In this document: positions 39,863 through 48,010 of the stretch, one piece after another
How the letters are laid out: the number at the start of each line of letters is the position of its first letter
Position numbering within the stretch: position 1 is the stretch's first letter
From: Novosphingobium aureum
GTDB taxonomy: Bacteria; Pseudomonadota; Alphaproteobacteria; Sphingomonadales; Sphingomonadaceae
Direction: 5' to 3'
DNA: 64,000 nucleotides
Assembly (NCBI RefSeq): GCF_015865035.1
Contig: NZ_JADZGI010000001.1
Location: 2,046,001-2,110,000 of the forward strand
Translations under genes and position numbers: made by a program
Notes under the pieces: model-generated
What the model was told of the DNA's origin: nothing
Databases searched by the model: none
The model's input: the letters and a program-made list of their open reading frames with translations, nothing else

Positions 39863-40822
39863 ATGAACGACCAGCGGATGATCGGCCTAGATGCTCTCCG
39901 AGGAATAGCAGCCTTCGCAGTTCTAGGTTTTCATGTTGACGCAAAATTCGGCGGTTTCGAAGCCTTTGCCCGGGGCTATTTGGCGGTCGATCTTTTCTTC
40001 ATGTTAAGCGGCTTTGTACTAGACATGGCCTACGCCGGACACATGGAATTCCGCCGGTTCATAGTCGCACGTATAAAAAGGGTGTGGCCTACGATGGCGG
40101 TTGGAGCCATGCTAGGTTTCATCGTTTTTGCTGTGCAAGGAGTGGTGCTACCGTTGAACCTGGTGGCAACGCTCCTCTTCCTGCCACTCTTCACGCCGAT
40201 CGACGTAGCTTTTGTCCTCAACCGGTGCGCTTGGTCGATATTCTTCGAATTAGTAGCCAATGGTGCCCACGCACTTGTATTCCGCCGGCTATCCACCATC
40301 ATTCTTGTGGCGCTAACTGTGGCGTGTTTCGCGGTAGTTGCCGCACTATCTGCCAAGACTTCCCTGGAAGTCGTCGGGGCGCGATCAAACTCGTTTTTTT
40401 ACGGTTTTGCCCGTGTTGGATTCTCTTATCTCGGAGGGATTCTTCTATCGCGTTTTTCCTCCGACCTCCGAATACCTGCTGTTCAAGGAGGCCTCTTTAT
40501 CTTCCCGGCGGTTGTTATAGCGCTCGCGTTGTGCTCAGCCCCATCTGTCTTCGATGCGGCTGTCGTGGCATCCATCAATCCGTTGGTGATAGTAATCCTA
40601 GCCAGATCCAAAGACTGGTCAAATGCAGCGCTTTCCGCTCTGGGTCAAATCTCGTTTCCACTTTACGCCGTTCATTATCCGATCCTGCAAGGCTGCATTG
40701 CGCTAGGGTGGAATGCGTACCAGGCCATGGCTGCAAGTCTCGTTTTCGCGGCTTGTGTTGCGTATTTTTCGGCACGATTGGCACAGCGTAGCGACCACCG
40801 GGTACCGCTCGAAAGCACGTAG
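39863..40822 (+). CDS. acyltransferase-3 (OafA/YrhL-type) membrane protein, likely moron, 319 aa
   Basis: MIGLDALRGIAAFAVLGFHVD carries the acyltransferase-3 signature: R-G-I and the catalytic-type His in FHV, followed by FFMLSGFVLD. About ten hydrophobic segments follow. Such enzymes O-acetylate surface polysaccharides. Codon use and base composition are visibly more AT-rich than flanking phage genes, and the gene is oriented against the lysis and tail genes. It may block superinfection by altering the receptor (lysogenic conversion). A GAGG site lies 5 bp upstream. Confidence 0.75.
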   Translation: MNDQRMIGLDALRGIAAFAVLGFHVDAKFGGFEAFARGYLAVDLFFMLSGFVLDMAYAGHMEFRRFIVARIKRVWPTMAVGAMLGFIVFAVQGVVLPLNLVATLLFLPLFTPIDVAFVLNRCAWSIFFELVANGAHALVFRRLSTIILVALTVACFAVVAALSAKTSLEVVGARSNSFFYGFARVGFSYLGGILLSRFSSDLRIPAVQGGLFIFPAVVIALALCSAPSVFDAAVVASINPLVIVILARSKDWSNAALSALGQISFPLYAVHYPILQGCIALGWNAYQAMAASLVFAACVAYFSARLAQRSDHRVPLEST

Positions 40823-40837
40823 TCTGTTGACCTTCGA

Positions 40838-42856
40838 TCAGCGCGTATAGATGGTTAGCTCGAGGTCATCGATGTACGTGTCGTTATTGGTTCCGGCTGT
40901 TCGATCCATCCGCTGCAGTAGATCGATATTGCGCGATCCGCTATCCGGGGCGACAGAAAGCGACCTTTTCATCCAGTATAAGGCTTGCCCAAGATCATCA
41001 ATCGCCGAGTAGGTGGTTGATAGCGCAGCCGGAACGCCATCGAGATAGCGAATACCGCACCCGCCGGGGTCGGCCGTGCCGTTATAGTTGGACTGCCACC
41101 AGCGTAGGTTTGCCCATATGTCGCCGGATGCAATCAGTGTGTCGATCTCACTGGGTGATAGCCCGGTCGCCGCGGCAATCGAGAAGCGCTGACGAGCCAC
41201 AGTTGCGGCGCTGGTGCCTCCGAAGAAATAGGAGGTGTTGGTCACACCACGTTCGAAATGAGGCGCGGGATCGGCAGAGCGAGTTCCTATGACACCGCTC
41301 TCATTGGTCCACGACGCCGTGCCGCTTTCCGCGCCGGGATTGGAAATGGTGACGTTGTACTCGGTGAGCGAATTGGCCTCATAAGTTCCGGCTTCCAGCG
41401 CGGTTAGTTCTGCCTCAGAGAATACACCATCCTTGAAAGCGACCGACCGGATTGTCGCCATCGAGAAACCGTTAGCCCATCCAGCCGTGGCCTGCGGATA
41501 TCCGCCCACGGCGAGTTGTGCAGGAACGGCGGTCGGGGTGGCGGTGTCGGTGTCGAAGAGAATACCATCAAGCCAGAACTCCCATCCACCCGAACCATCG
41601 TAGTCGATGCGAATATGTCGCTCCACCGGCTCGTGGCTGATTAGAGGGCTGCGCCAATAGGCCGAGTAACCGTCATTGTCGGCGACAGAACTTCGCCCTT
41701 CGGTGCTGACCCATGCTTCATCTGTCGACGGATGAAATTTGATATCTTCACACAATGCGCTCGGAACCGCAAAAGATCGAAGTGTCGGCAACGTCGATCC
41801 ATCGGCTGTCGAAGATATAGCAGACGCTATATCAAAAACACTAATACTGCGAACAGTTCCGCTTCTAGACATGTAAAGAAGGCCATCGCTAGCCCTTACA
41901 CAAAATCCTTGGTTTCTATTTCCAAGATAGAATCTTTTGTATCTATCTGCGGGTAGTGCCACTCCGACACCGAGATCATCAGCGTCAAAAACATAAGTAT
42001 ACCTAGCAGAGTTATTATATGCATTTATAAGGGCGTATTCAATCCCGGACACGGTTATGAAATCAAGAGCGCTAAGACCGGTGTCTAGGCCTGACGTGTC
42101 CCAAGTGCCGTCAATGACCGCGTTTCCGGAAGAGAAAGATGCATCAAGGTCAATCTTGAGCAACATGTCGGTTTCAAAGTCGGTGCACCACACATCGCCA
42201 TTCGCGCGCACTGCCCATGCCGCGACATGGCGGTACGTAGAAGTGCCAAATGTGAAGGTTCCAATGACCGAATTGTCTGTAAGGTCAATTTTGTAGACTC
42301 GACTTTCCGTGTCATTGTAGTGGCCGGAAACGAGAAGTGTTGTCGCGTCAAGGAATAAATGTGACTGTGGGCGAACTTTATTCGCCCCGGAATACAAGAA
42401 AGCAGTGGGCCACGGTAGGGCGTACTTCCAAAACGCATTCCCAAGATAGCGCGTGCGAACCGAACCTGTATTGGTTATTGATCCAAAGCATGGCTCGTCA
42501 CCGTCGGTCAAAGCCACCACGGAAATCTTCGCATCGGCGGATACGTCGTCTTCGACGAGGCCCGCAATCAAATCCGACGTTGCCGCCGTGCGCCGCCAGA
42601 GCCGACAGTGAACGCTCAGGCTGACAGGTCCGGACGATGAGGTTGCCCAAGAAGGAAGGGAGGAGCGTGTAAGGCGTGTCGTATAACCATCGCCTTGAAA
42701 GCCGTCCGGCGAAATGGCCGACCCGGGGCCGTATCGGGTCAAGGTGTTTGCGCCGTCGCTATCTTCTTCGTCATAGGTCAACGGGTAGACGATCATGTTG
42801 GCCGCAACGGCGCCTTCGGCTGCCGAATAGAGAAGACTGGATGGGAAGGGGATCAT
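40838..42856 (-). CDS. distal tail/receptor-binding protein with beta-propeller and lectin-like domains, 672 aa
   Basis: The N-terminal 90 residues resemble a tail-attachment region. A central stretch of repeated propeller-like blades (SRVYKIDLTDNSVIG, VWCTDFETDMLLKIDL, YTYVFDADDLGV) follows. Near 390-470 a LamG/concanavalin-type region (IRIDYDGSGGWEFWLDG, FSMATIRSVAFKDGVFSEAE) precedes a carbohydrate-binding-like jelly roll at the C terminus. It is probably the adhesin that reads the host surface. Lower GC than head genes, as is common for receptor-binding proteins. Confidence 0.65.
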   Translation of the reverse strand: MIPFPSSLLYSAAEGAVAANMIVYPLTYDEEDSDGANTLTRYGPGSAISPDGFQGDGYTTRLTRSSLPSWATSSSGPVSLSVHCRLWRRTAATSDLIAGLVEDDVSADAKISVVALTDGDEPCFGSITNTGSVRTRYLGNAFWKYALPWPTAFLYSGANKVRPQSHLFLDATTLLVSGHYNDTESRVYKIDLTDNSVIGTFTFGTSTYRHVAAWAVRANGDVWCTDFETDMLLKIDLDASFSSGNAVIDGTWDTSGLDTGLSALDFITVSGIEYALINAYNNSARYTYVFDADDLGVGVALPADRYKRFYLGNRNQGFCVRASDGLLYMSRSGTVRSISVFDIASAISSTADGSTLPTLRSFAVPSALCEDIKFHPSTDEAWVSTEGRSSVADNDGYSAYWRSPLISHEPVERHIRIDYDGSGGWEFWLDGILFDTDTATPTAVPAQLAVGGYPQATAGWANGFSMATIRSVAFKDGVFSEAELTALEAGTYEANSLTEYNVTISNPGAESGTASWTNESGVIGTRSADPAPHFERGVTNTSYFFGGTSAATVARQRFSIAAATGLSPSEIDTLIASGDIWANLRWWQSNYNGTADPGGCGIRYLDGVPAALSTTYSAIDDLGQALYWMKRSLSVAPDSGSRNIDLLQRMDRTAGTNNDTYIDDLELTIYTR

Positions 42857-43599
42857 GCGGCGAAAGCCTTCGTCAAGGTTGCAAGCACTGTCGCATCGGC
42901 TTGCACGATGAAGGCGATCAGATCTATGGAGTTTGGCGCACTCGACACCACTCCTCCGGTCGCAGCGCCGCCGGGAAAGCGCCAGTTGGAACCGAATGAG
43001 AGTGTGCGGGATCCTGAGCCGTCCTGTTTAACTACGACCGTCCCACTTTGTCCCGGTTTCGCATTAGTGGGGTTCGCGAGCGCGCGATTGGCGCTGAGTG
43101 TCACTTCAAAATTCAACCCAGAAGCGAGATCCATGACTATGGTGGGGGCGTCCGTCAGAACTTGGGCGGCGGCCGAGTCAAAGAGCGACTTCGGCGTCAG
43201 CACCTTAGTCTGATCCTCGCCAGACCAAACGTCGGTTGCGGACGCAGGTGTGAAGGTCGCTGCGCCGGTTGGTATTTCGTCCCAGGCTGTGCCGGTGAAC
43301 TGCCGACGAACACCTGCTGATATGTCGTAAACGACCCAACCTGACGAAGGGGGGAGATAGACCCATCCGCTGTCATCGTATAGTGCTAGTGCATTGGGGT
43401 TCGTCGCGTTCGTCTCATTTAGAAGATACACATCACCATTGGACGGTGCCACTGGCTCGGTCGCCACAAGACTAATGGCACGTGGCTGCACGAGGGCTGA
43501 AAGCAGGAGCAGGTTGGTGTCCATACCAGCCTTCCACCCGTCAGCGCCGAGATCCCAGAAGCCGGTGAGCCCGAGGCCCGGAAGTGTGCGTTCAGCCAT
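42853..43599 (-). CDS. DUF2793 tail protein, 248 aa
   Basis: LPGLGLTGFWDLGADGWKAG is the diagnostic start of DUF2793, found in alphaproteobacterial tail fibres and GTA-like elements. The rest is beta-rich with the GWVVYDISAGVRRQFTG segment typical of the family. It overlaps the adhesin gene by 4 bp and is preceded by operator site 16. Likely a tail-tip or fibre connector. Confidence 0.8.
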   Translation of the reverse strand: MAERTLPGLGLTGFWDLGADGWKAGMDTNLLLLSALVQPRAISLVATEPVAPSNGDVYLLNETNATNPNALALYDDSGWVYLPPSSGWVVYDISAGVRRQFTGTAWDEIPTGAATFTPASATDVWSGEDQTKVLTPKSLFDSAAAQVLTDAPTIVMDLASGLNFEVTLSANRALANPTNAKPGQSGTVVVKQDGSGSRTLSFGSNWRFPGGAATGGVVSSAPNSIDLIAFIVQADATVLATLTKAFAA

Positions 43600-43614
43600 A
43601 ATAGCTCCTTATAT

Positions 43615-43629
43615 TCACCTTTTTGGTGA
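43615..43629. promoter_or_regulatory. operator-like palindrome, site 16
   Basis: TCACC TTTTT GGTGA, identical to site 12. It lies in the gap between the large tail protein and the DUF2793 gene, which are co-directional. Confidence 0.65.
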
Positions 43630-43637
43630 AACTCAAC

Positions 43638-46535
43638 TCACGCGCCGCCGTAGTTGTTGCCGTAGCTGTAACCATACCCGTTCTCGAGCAACACCCCGAT
43701 CTCGTGCGCCTGTAGCGAAGAAAAGCCGTCGCGCTCGGCCGAAAAGCGGATTCGCGCCCGCCCCAGACCGGCGAAAAGGCCGACTGGGATGTCGTAGCTT
43801 ACCCCCTCGATCCCGGTCACCGTGTCGATGATGTTCCCCGCCGGATCGAGCAGCGTGAGGGTGGTTGTCTGCCCGTCCTCGGGGTCGATGCTGTCCTCGG
43901 TCCAGGTAAGGATGCGCGCGTCTTCGGTCAGGCGATTGCGTGTCGCCCACGCGCAGGGAATGGTCGAAAGCCCGACACAGTCGACCTCTCCGAACCCGAT
44001 CCCGGCGACAGTCGCATTGACAGGACGCAAGGGGAGATGGGGTCGCGCCGTGAGCGTGCCGGAAAGTACGGGTGCCACAGCCGGGGCGAGGACGCCGGCA
44101 AAGGTTCGGGTTAGGAGTTTGTAGCTGACCGTCTCGCCGTCAGACAGCAGATCGAGATCGGAAATGTCGCTGTCGATGTCGAGCAGCCAGACCTTCGTAC
44201 CCTGCGCCCATGCGCGCGGAACCGTGTCGAGCAGGCCGCGCTCGAGCGTCAGCGTGCCACCATCCTCTTCGGCGATGAAGACCACTTCCATGATCGTCTC
44301 ATCATCGTCGTTGTTGCCGATGAGCATGACCGTCCCGGCCGCAGCGAGGACGTTGGTGGGAGTGCCGACAAGGCTGACCCCGAGGCTCCGGGCCTCGCTC
44401 GCCAGGTCGAGGGCCAGCACTGCCTGCCCGGCAAAGCTGCAGGTCGCCTGCACTTCGTCGAAGGTACTGCCGTCGGGTTGGACAGTTGCGCCCCAGAGAT
44501 CGAAGTTGTAGCCGACATCGCTGCTCGCGAGCACGCCGGCCATCACCTCCGGGTAGTCGACATCGGTAGACAGTCCCGCGTCGGTACGCGCCACACCTGC
44601 CAGGAACGCGGGCAGCGTAATGATCCGCGCATCATCGGCAGGTTCGGGCTCTTCGTCGTCGCCATCCCAGGCGCTACCGGGAGGCGCTTCGTATTCGGCA
44701 ATGGTGAACCCGAAGATGTCTTCCACCAGCGACACCCTGATCGAAGGACTGGACAGGTTGCCGTAATCCACCGGGCCGACGCGCATGACCGTCCCGGCCA
44801 ATCCGCGCTCGGGCCATGCCATGCGCACCACGTCGCCCGGCAACAGGTCCCAGGCACTGCGATCCAGTTCGACCTCGCAGCTTGCCAGCGGGGCCGATGC
44901 CACGCGCAGATCCCGCAGGCCGAGCCGGGTGGCAAGGTCGGCCCGTCGCACGGCGTAGTAGTTTCGCGAGGCTGAGATGATACGTCCACCCTGTGCGGCG
45001 ATGGCGCCGTTGTCCTGGACCACCACCGTCTCGTCCTGTTCGGTTTCCGGATTGGTCCAGGTAACGACGATCTCGTTGGTGATCTCGCCCCAGCCCTTGC
45101 GCTGGAAGTCGAGCATATCCGCATTGTCGGGATTGATCTCGCGCAAGGTATCGGGGTCATAGTCCCCCCGGATCAGCTTGAGCGTCAGCAGTCCGGTTCG
45201 CGGATTAACAAACAGCGTGGCCTGAACATGGTCGATGATCTCGGAAACGAAATTCTCGATCGTATCCTGCTGCGTCCAGCGCAGCGACAGCCCTAACCCT
45301 TCGGCATTGAGGGTGATCGCGGCAGCTTCGAACGACGCTTTGTCGAGGAGGGTCTCGGGAGAACCCATGCCCCACTCCTGGTTCGTACAACACTCGTAGA
45401 TGATGTGGGCCGGATTTGCATCGGCGGTGACGTTATCGCCGAAAAGCGCTTTGTTGACAGCATTCACAAGCCCGTCTGGGGTAGAACCCTCGACGATTGG
45501 GACACCATCAGATGGGGTATTGTCGATCAGGGCAGTGTATGTCGTATCGGCCAGTTCAATGTTGATTCCGAAACTCTGTACCCCTGCCATCTCGGCGAGA
45601 GCGGTGGCGGCCTCTTGAGCAATAGTCCCAGGATCAGTCACGGCGGTACCGTAACCAGTCGGTTCACCATCCGTTATGAAAAACAGGTATCGTTCTTCTA
45701 TTACCTGATCGGTGGCGTCGAAGAACACTTTAGCCGAATTCATACCTTCGCGAAAATCAGTGTTGGAAGCTGTGGCGTTACGAGATTGCACCCAGGAATC
45801 TACTTCAGCCACGTCAAGTCCATTAGCACCTCGACGGATAATCGACGAACTCGCACGGCCAAAACTAACTACGGCCAGATCGATGATGACCCCCGTGTCA
45901 GCGGTGGCGCCTATCGCTGCTAGAACCGTCGACATCGCCGATTTTAGCGTTGCGAGACGCTCTCCGTCCATCGAACCGGATAGGTCGATGGCAAAGCAGA
46001 TTGCACGGGGTGTGCGCGAACCGCCGTAGACCAGTGCGATATCCGGGTTCAGGCCTACCGGGGCACGCCGCACGCCAACTTCGATGTTCTTGAGGTAGGG
46101 TGTATTCGCCACCCAGTAGAAACCCGGACGCTGGACAGACCGTGTGCCGAAAATACTGCCCAGGCTCGTCTGAACGCCACCGCTTCCGCCTGCGGGCGGT
46201 GTCCCGGTGAAGAACAGCGTCAAGGCGCCGCGGAACCCCGGACAGTTGGCCCCGGTACCGCGTCCGAGGCGCGCAGCCAGCGCGTCGGGCAGCACCTGGT
46301 CGACGCCGCCAAGCAGCGCGGTGACGTAACCGCGCACACCGCCTTCCTTCTTGGGACCGCCGAACAGGTTGGGCTGGCTGATCGAGATCTGCGTGTTCGA
46401 TTGAACGTTTCCACGCCAGGCTACCTTGTCGCCCACCGTGATGTGGGTGATCGCATCGGCGCGCCAGCACACGCCGAGATGCATCGACATGTTGTATTCG
46501 TTGACTTCCTGCTTGGCCGAGCCGCCCTTACCCAT
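43638..46535 (-). CDS. large tail hub/central fibre protein with inserted von Willebrand A domain, 965 aa
   Basis: N-terminal 170 residues (HITVGDKVAWRGNV, AARLGRGTGANCPGFRGAL) and the C-terminal half (TNEIVVTWTNPETEQDETVV, LLPGDVVRMAW) resemble GTA/siphophage baseplate-hub proteins. Between them, about residues 175-390, is a VWA domain: CFAIDLSGSMDGER provides an intact MIDAS D-x-S-x-S, then NTDFREGMNSAK and FFITDGEPTG. This central DNA (about 45,370-46,010) looks more AT-rich than its flanks. Start ATG 46535 overlaps the previous stop. VWA domains bind metal-dependent ligands; here host or inter-tail adhesion is inferred. Confidence 0.75.
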   Translation of the reverse strand: MGKGGSAKQEVNEYNMSMHLGVCWRADAITHITVGDKVAWRGNVQSNTQISISQPNLFGGPKKEGGVRGYVTALLGGVDQVLPDALAARLGRGTGANCPGFRGALTLFFTGTPPAGGSGGVQTSLGSIFGTRSVQRPGFYWVANTPYLKNIEVGVRRAPVGLNPDIALVYGGSRTPRAICFAIDLSGSMDGERLATLKSAMSTVLAAIGATADTGVIIDLAVVSFGRASSSIIRRGANGLDVAEVDSWVQSRNATASNTDFREGMNSAKVFFDATDQVIEERYLFFITDGEPTGYGTAVTDPGTIAQEAATALAEMAGVQSFGINIELADTTYTALIDNTPSDGVPIVEGSTPDGLVNAVNKALFGDNVTADANPAHIIYECCTNQEWGMGSPETLLDKASFEAAAITLNAEGLGLSLRWTQQDTIENFVSEIIDHVQATLFVNPRTGLLTLKLIRGDYDPDTLREINPDNADMLDFQRKGWGEITNEIVVTWTNPETEQDETVVVQDNGAIAAQGGRIISASRNYYAVRRADLATRLGLRDLRVASAPLASCEVELDRSAWDLLPGDVVRMAWPERGLAGTVMRVGPVDYGNLSSPSIRVSLVEDIFGFTIAEYEAPPGSAWDGDDEEPEPADDARIITLPAFLAGVARTDAGLSTDVDYPEVMAGVLASSDVGYNFDLWGATVQPDGSTFDEVQATCSFAGQAVLALDLASEARSLGVSLVGTPTNVLAAAGTVMLIGNNDDDETIMEVVFIAEEDGGTLTLERGLLDTVPRAWAQGTKVWLLDIDSDISDLDLLSDGETVSYKLLTRTFAGVLAPAVAPVLSGTLTARPHLPLRPVNATVAGIGFGEVDCVGLSTIPCAWATRNRLTEDARILTWTEDSIDPEDGQTTTLTLLDPAGNIIDTVTGIEGVSYDIPVGLFAGLGRARIRFSAERDGFSSLQAHEIGVLLENGYGYSYGNNYGGA

Positions 46536-46911
46536 CCGAGTGCACCTCCAGATAAACGAGCCACAGCGCCCCCAGTCCACCCACCTCCATCAACCGGGCG
46601 GCACTGACGCCATGCTCGCCAGCCTCTTCCGAAACTTCGGCGAAGGCGCGCCGGGCCTCTTCTGCGAGCACTCCTGCATCAGTGGGTGAAGTCGTGATCC
46701 GGACCCCGGCGAGGTCGAATGCGCGCAGGTCGCGCTGCAGCCTTTCGAGCACGACCTTACGAGCGTGGCCGTCACCAATCGTGAGCAGGGTCTCAACCTC
46801 GATGCCATCGTGCAGGAAGGTCCGGAAATCGGCAGCACGCCTGTCGAACCAACCCTTGACCCCGCGGGCGCAATAGCCGCTTGCGCGCATGTCATCGATC
46901 GAGATCAGCAT
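46528..46911 (-). CDS. phage tail-region protein, 127 aa
   Basis: The N terminus SIDDMRASGYCARGVKGWFDR is a known pattern among small tail-tip genes of siphophages (DUF-type, often located beside the hub). The rest is helical and acidic. It overlaps the hub gene by 8 bp. Likely involved in tail-tip assembly. Confidence 0.55.
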   Translation of the reverse strand: MLISIDDMRASGYCARGVKGWFDRRAADFRTFLHDGIEVETLLTIGDGHARKVVLERLQRDLRAFDLAGVRITTSPTDAGVLAEEARRAFAEVSEEAGEHGVSAARLMEVGGLGALWLVYLEVHSDG

Positions 46912-47141
46912 CACGCTTTCACCTTGTAGGTGTTGATGGATTTTTCTCCGAAATACAGGACGTTCGGGTCTTTGATGGTCAGCGACCCGAAGGGGACACA
47001 TACCGGCTTGCCAGCCTCGGCTGTCGGATCCTCGAGCGACTTTGCCGCTTCGGGTTTTGCCATCTTCGGCTTGGGCGTGATGAGGTATGCGACGATGTTG
47101 ACCGCAAGGGCGATCAGGAAGGTGACGAGAAACGCGGGCAT
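46911..47141 (-). CDS. tail-region membrane-anchored protein, 76 aa
   Basis: N-terminal hydrophobic helix (FLVTFLIALAVNIVAYLI), followed by a basic linker and a small beta-rich domain (GKPVCVPFGSLTIKDPNVLYFG). Similar small genes often neighbour phage hub proteins. It adjoins the 46528 gene by one-base stop/start contact. A palindrome-like TCACC...GGTGT at its end is probably chance. Confidence 0.5.
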   Translation of the reverse strand: MPAFLVTFLIALAVNIVAYLITPKPKMAKPEAAKSLEDPTAEAGKPVCVPFGSLTIKDPNVLYFGEKSINTYKVKA

Positions 47142-47155
47142 CGCTCAGACCCTCC

Positions 47156-48010
47156 TCAGTAATAGTTGTTCGTGCCAACGAACGGATTCTTGCGTGGAAT
47201 CCACGGGTCGCCGCCGAAATCGTTGATGACGAGATGAAGGTCCGCGCAGTCATCCATCTGGTGATTGCAGCCCAGAACCACCGAGACCTCGCCATCGACC
47301 GCGATGTCGCGCGCGAGGCCTGAAAGCGTGAAGGTGTCGGCAGCAGTGTCGAGGCGCAGGATTGTGCGCGCTTCAGATACGCCTTGCGCATTCGTCCACT
47401 CGAGAGTGCCGGCGCGGAACTTCTCCTTCGGAAAGGCACCGTTCCACCCCTCGGCCAGTGAGAGCGTATTGCCCGAGACGGCCGTGACCGTGCCGGTGAC
47501 GGTGGCGCGCACCTTGTCCGCATGGCAGCCGCCCTCCGCATTGCCGCGGTACAGCGCGTGCGGGCATCCGTATTGCCAGTGGCGACGCAGCCCGGTGCGC
47601 TTCATCGAAGTCGCAATGGACTCGCATGTCAGTTCGACCTGGCTGTCCTCCCACTTGCAACTCAGGACGCGGCCCGCCCAGGTTACCGGGAATTCCTCGT
47701 CTGGATCGTTCAGGTGCCCCTGGCGGATGATCAGCGCGACTTCTTGCGAGGGAGGATAGATGCGGAAGAGCTCGGCCGCTTCACTGAGAGCGCCGGTTCG
47801 CACGCTTTCCGAAGACTTGTCGAGCGTGCCTGACGACTTCGTGCCATCGCGCTGCATCGGGGTAGGGACGTACACGATGTTGTCGAACTCGACTTCTTCC
47901 TCGGCACTCGTGTAGGCGTAGTGGTGCGCCGCGTCGGGCCCGTACTGGAACAGATAGAGCTCGACCGGCATGCCCCGATTGCGCGAGATTTCGGCTTCAT
48001 CGAAGCTCAT
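47156..48010 (-). CDS. BR0599-family tail tip protein, 284 aa
   Basis: The C terminus (VVLGCNHQMDDCADLH, NDFGGDPWIPRKNPF) and the middle CPHALYRGNAEGGCHADK match the phage BR0599 family of GTA-like distal tail proteins. The N terminus (PVELYLFQYGPDAAHHYAYTS) is the accompanying domain. Cysteines may bind zinc or an Fe-S cluster. It is followed by small tail-tip genes toward the hub. Confidence 0.75.
   Translation of the reverse strand: MSFDEAEISRNRGMPVELYLFQYGPDAAHHYAYTSAEEEVEFDNIVYVPTPMQRDGTKSSGTLDKSSESVRTGALSEAAELFRIYPPSQEVALIIRQGHLNDPDEEFPVTWAGRVLSCKWEDSQVELTCESIATSMKRTGLRRHWQYGCPHALYRGNAEGGCHADKVRATVTGTVTAVSGNTLSLAEGWNGAFPKEKFRAGTLEWTNAQGVSEARTILRLDTAADTFTLSGLARDIAVDGEVSVVLGCNHQMDDCADLHLVINDFGGDPWIPRKNPFVGTNNYY

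Noticed and set aside
46919..46933. TCACC TTGTA GGTGT as a further operator
   Set aside because: It falls in coding sequence at the end of the 46911 gene with one arm imperfect; chance is likely.
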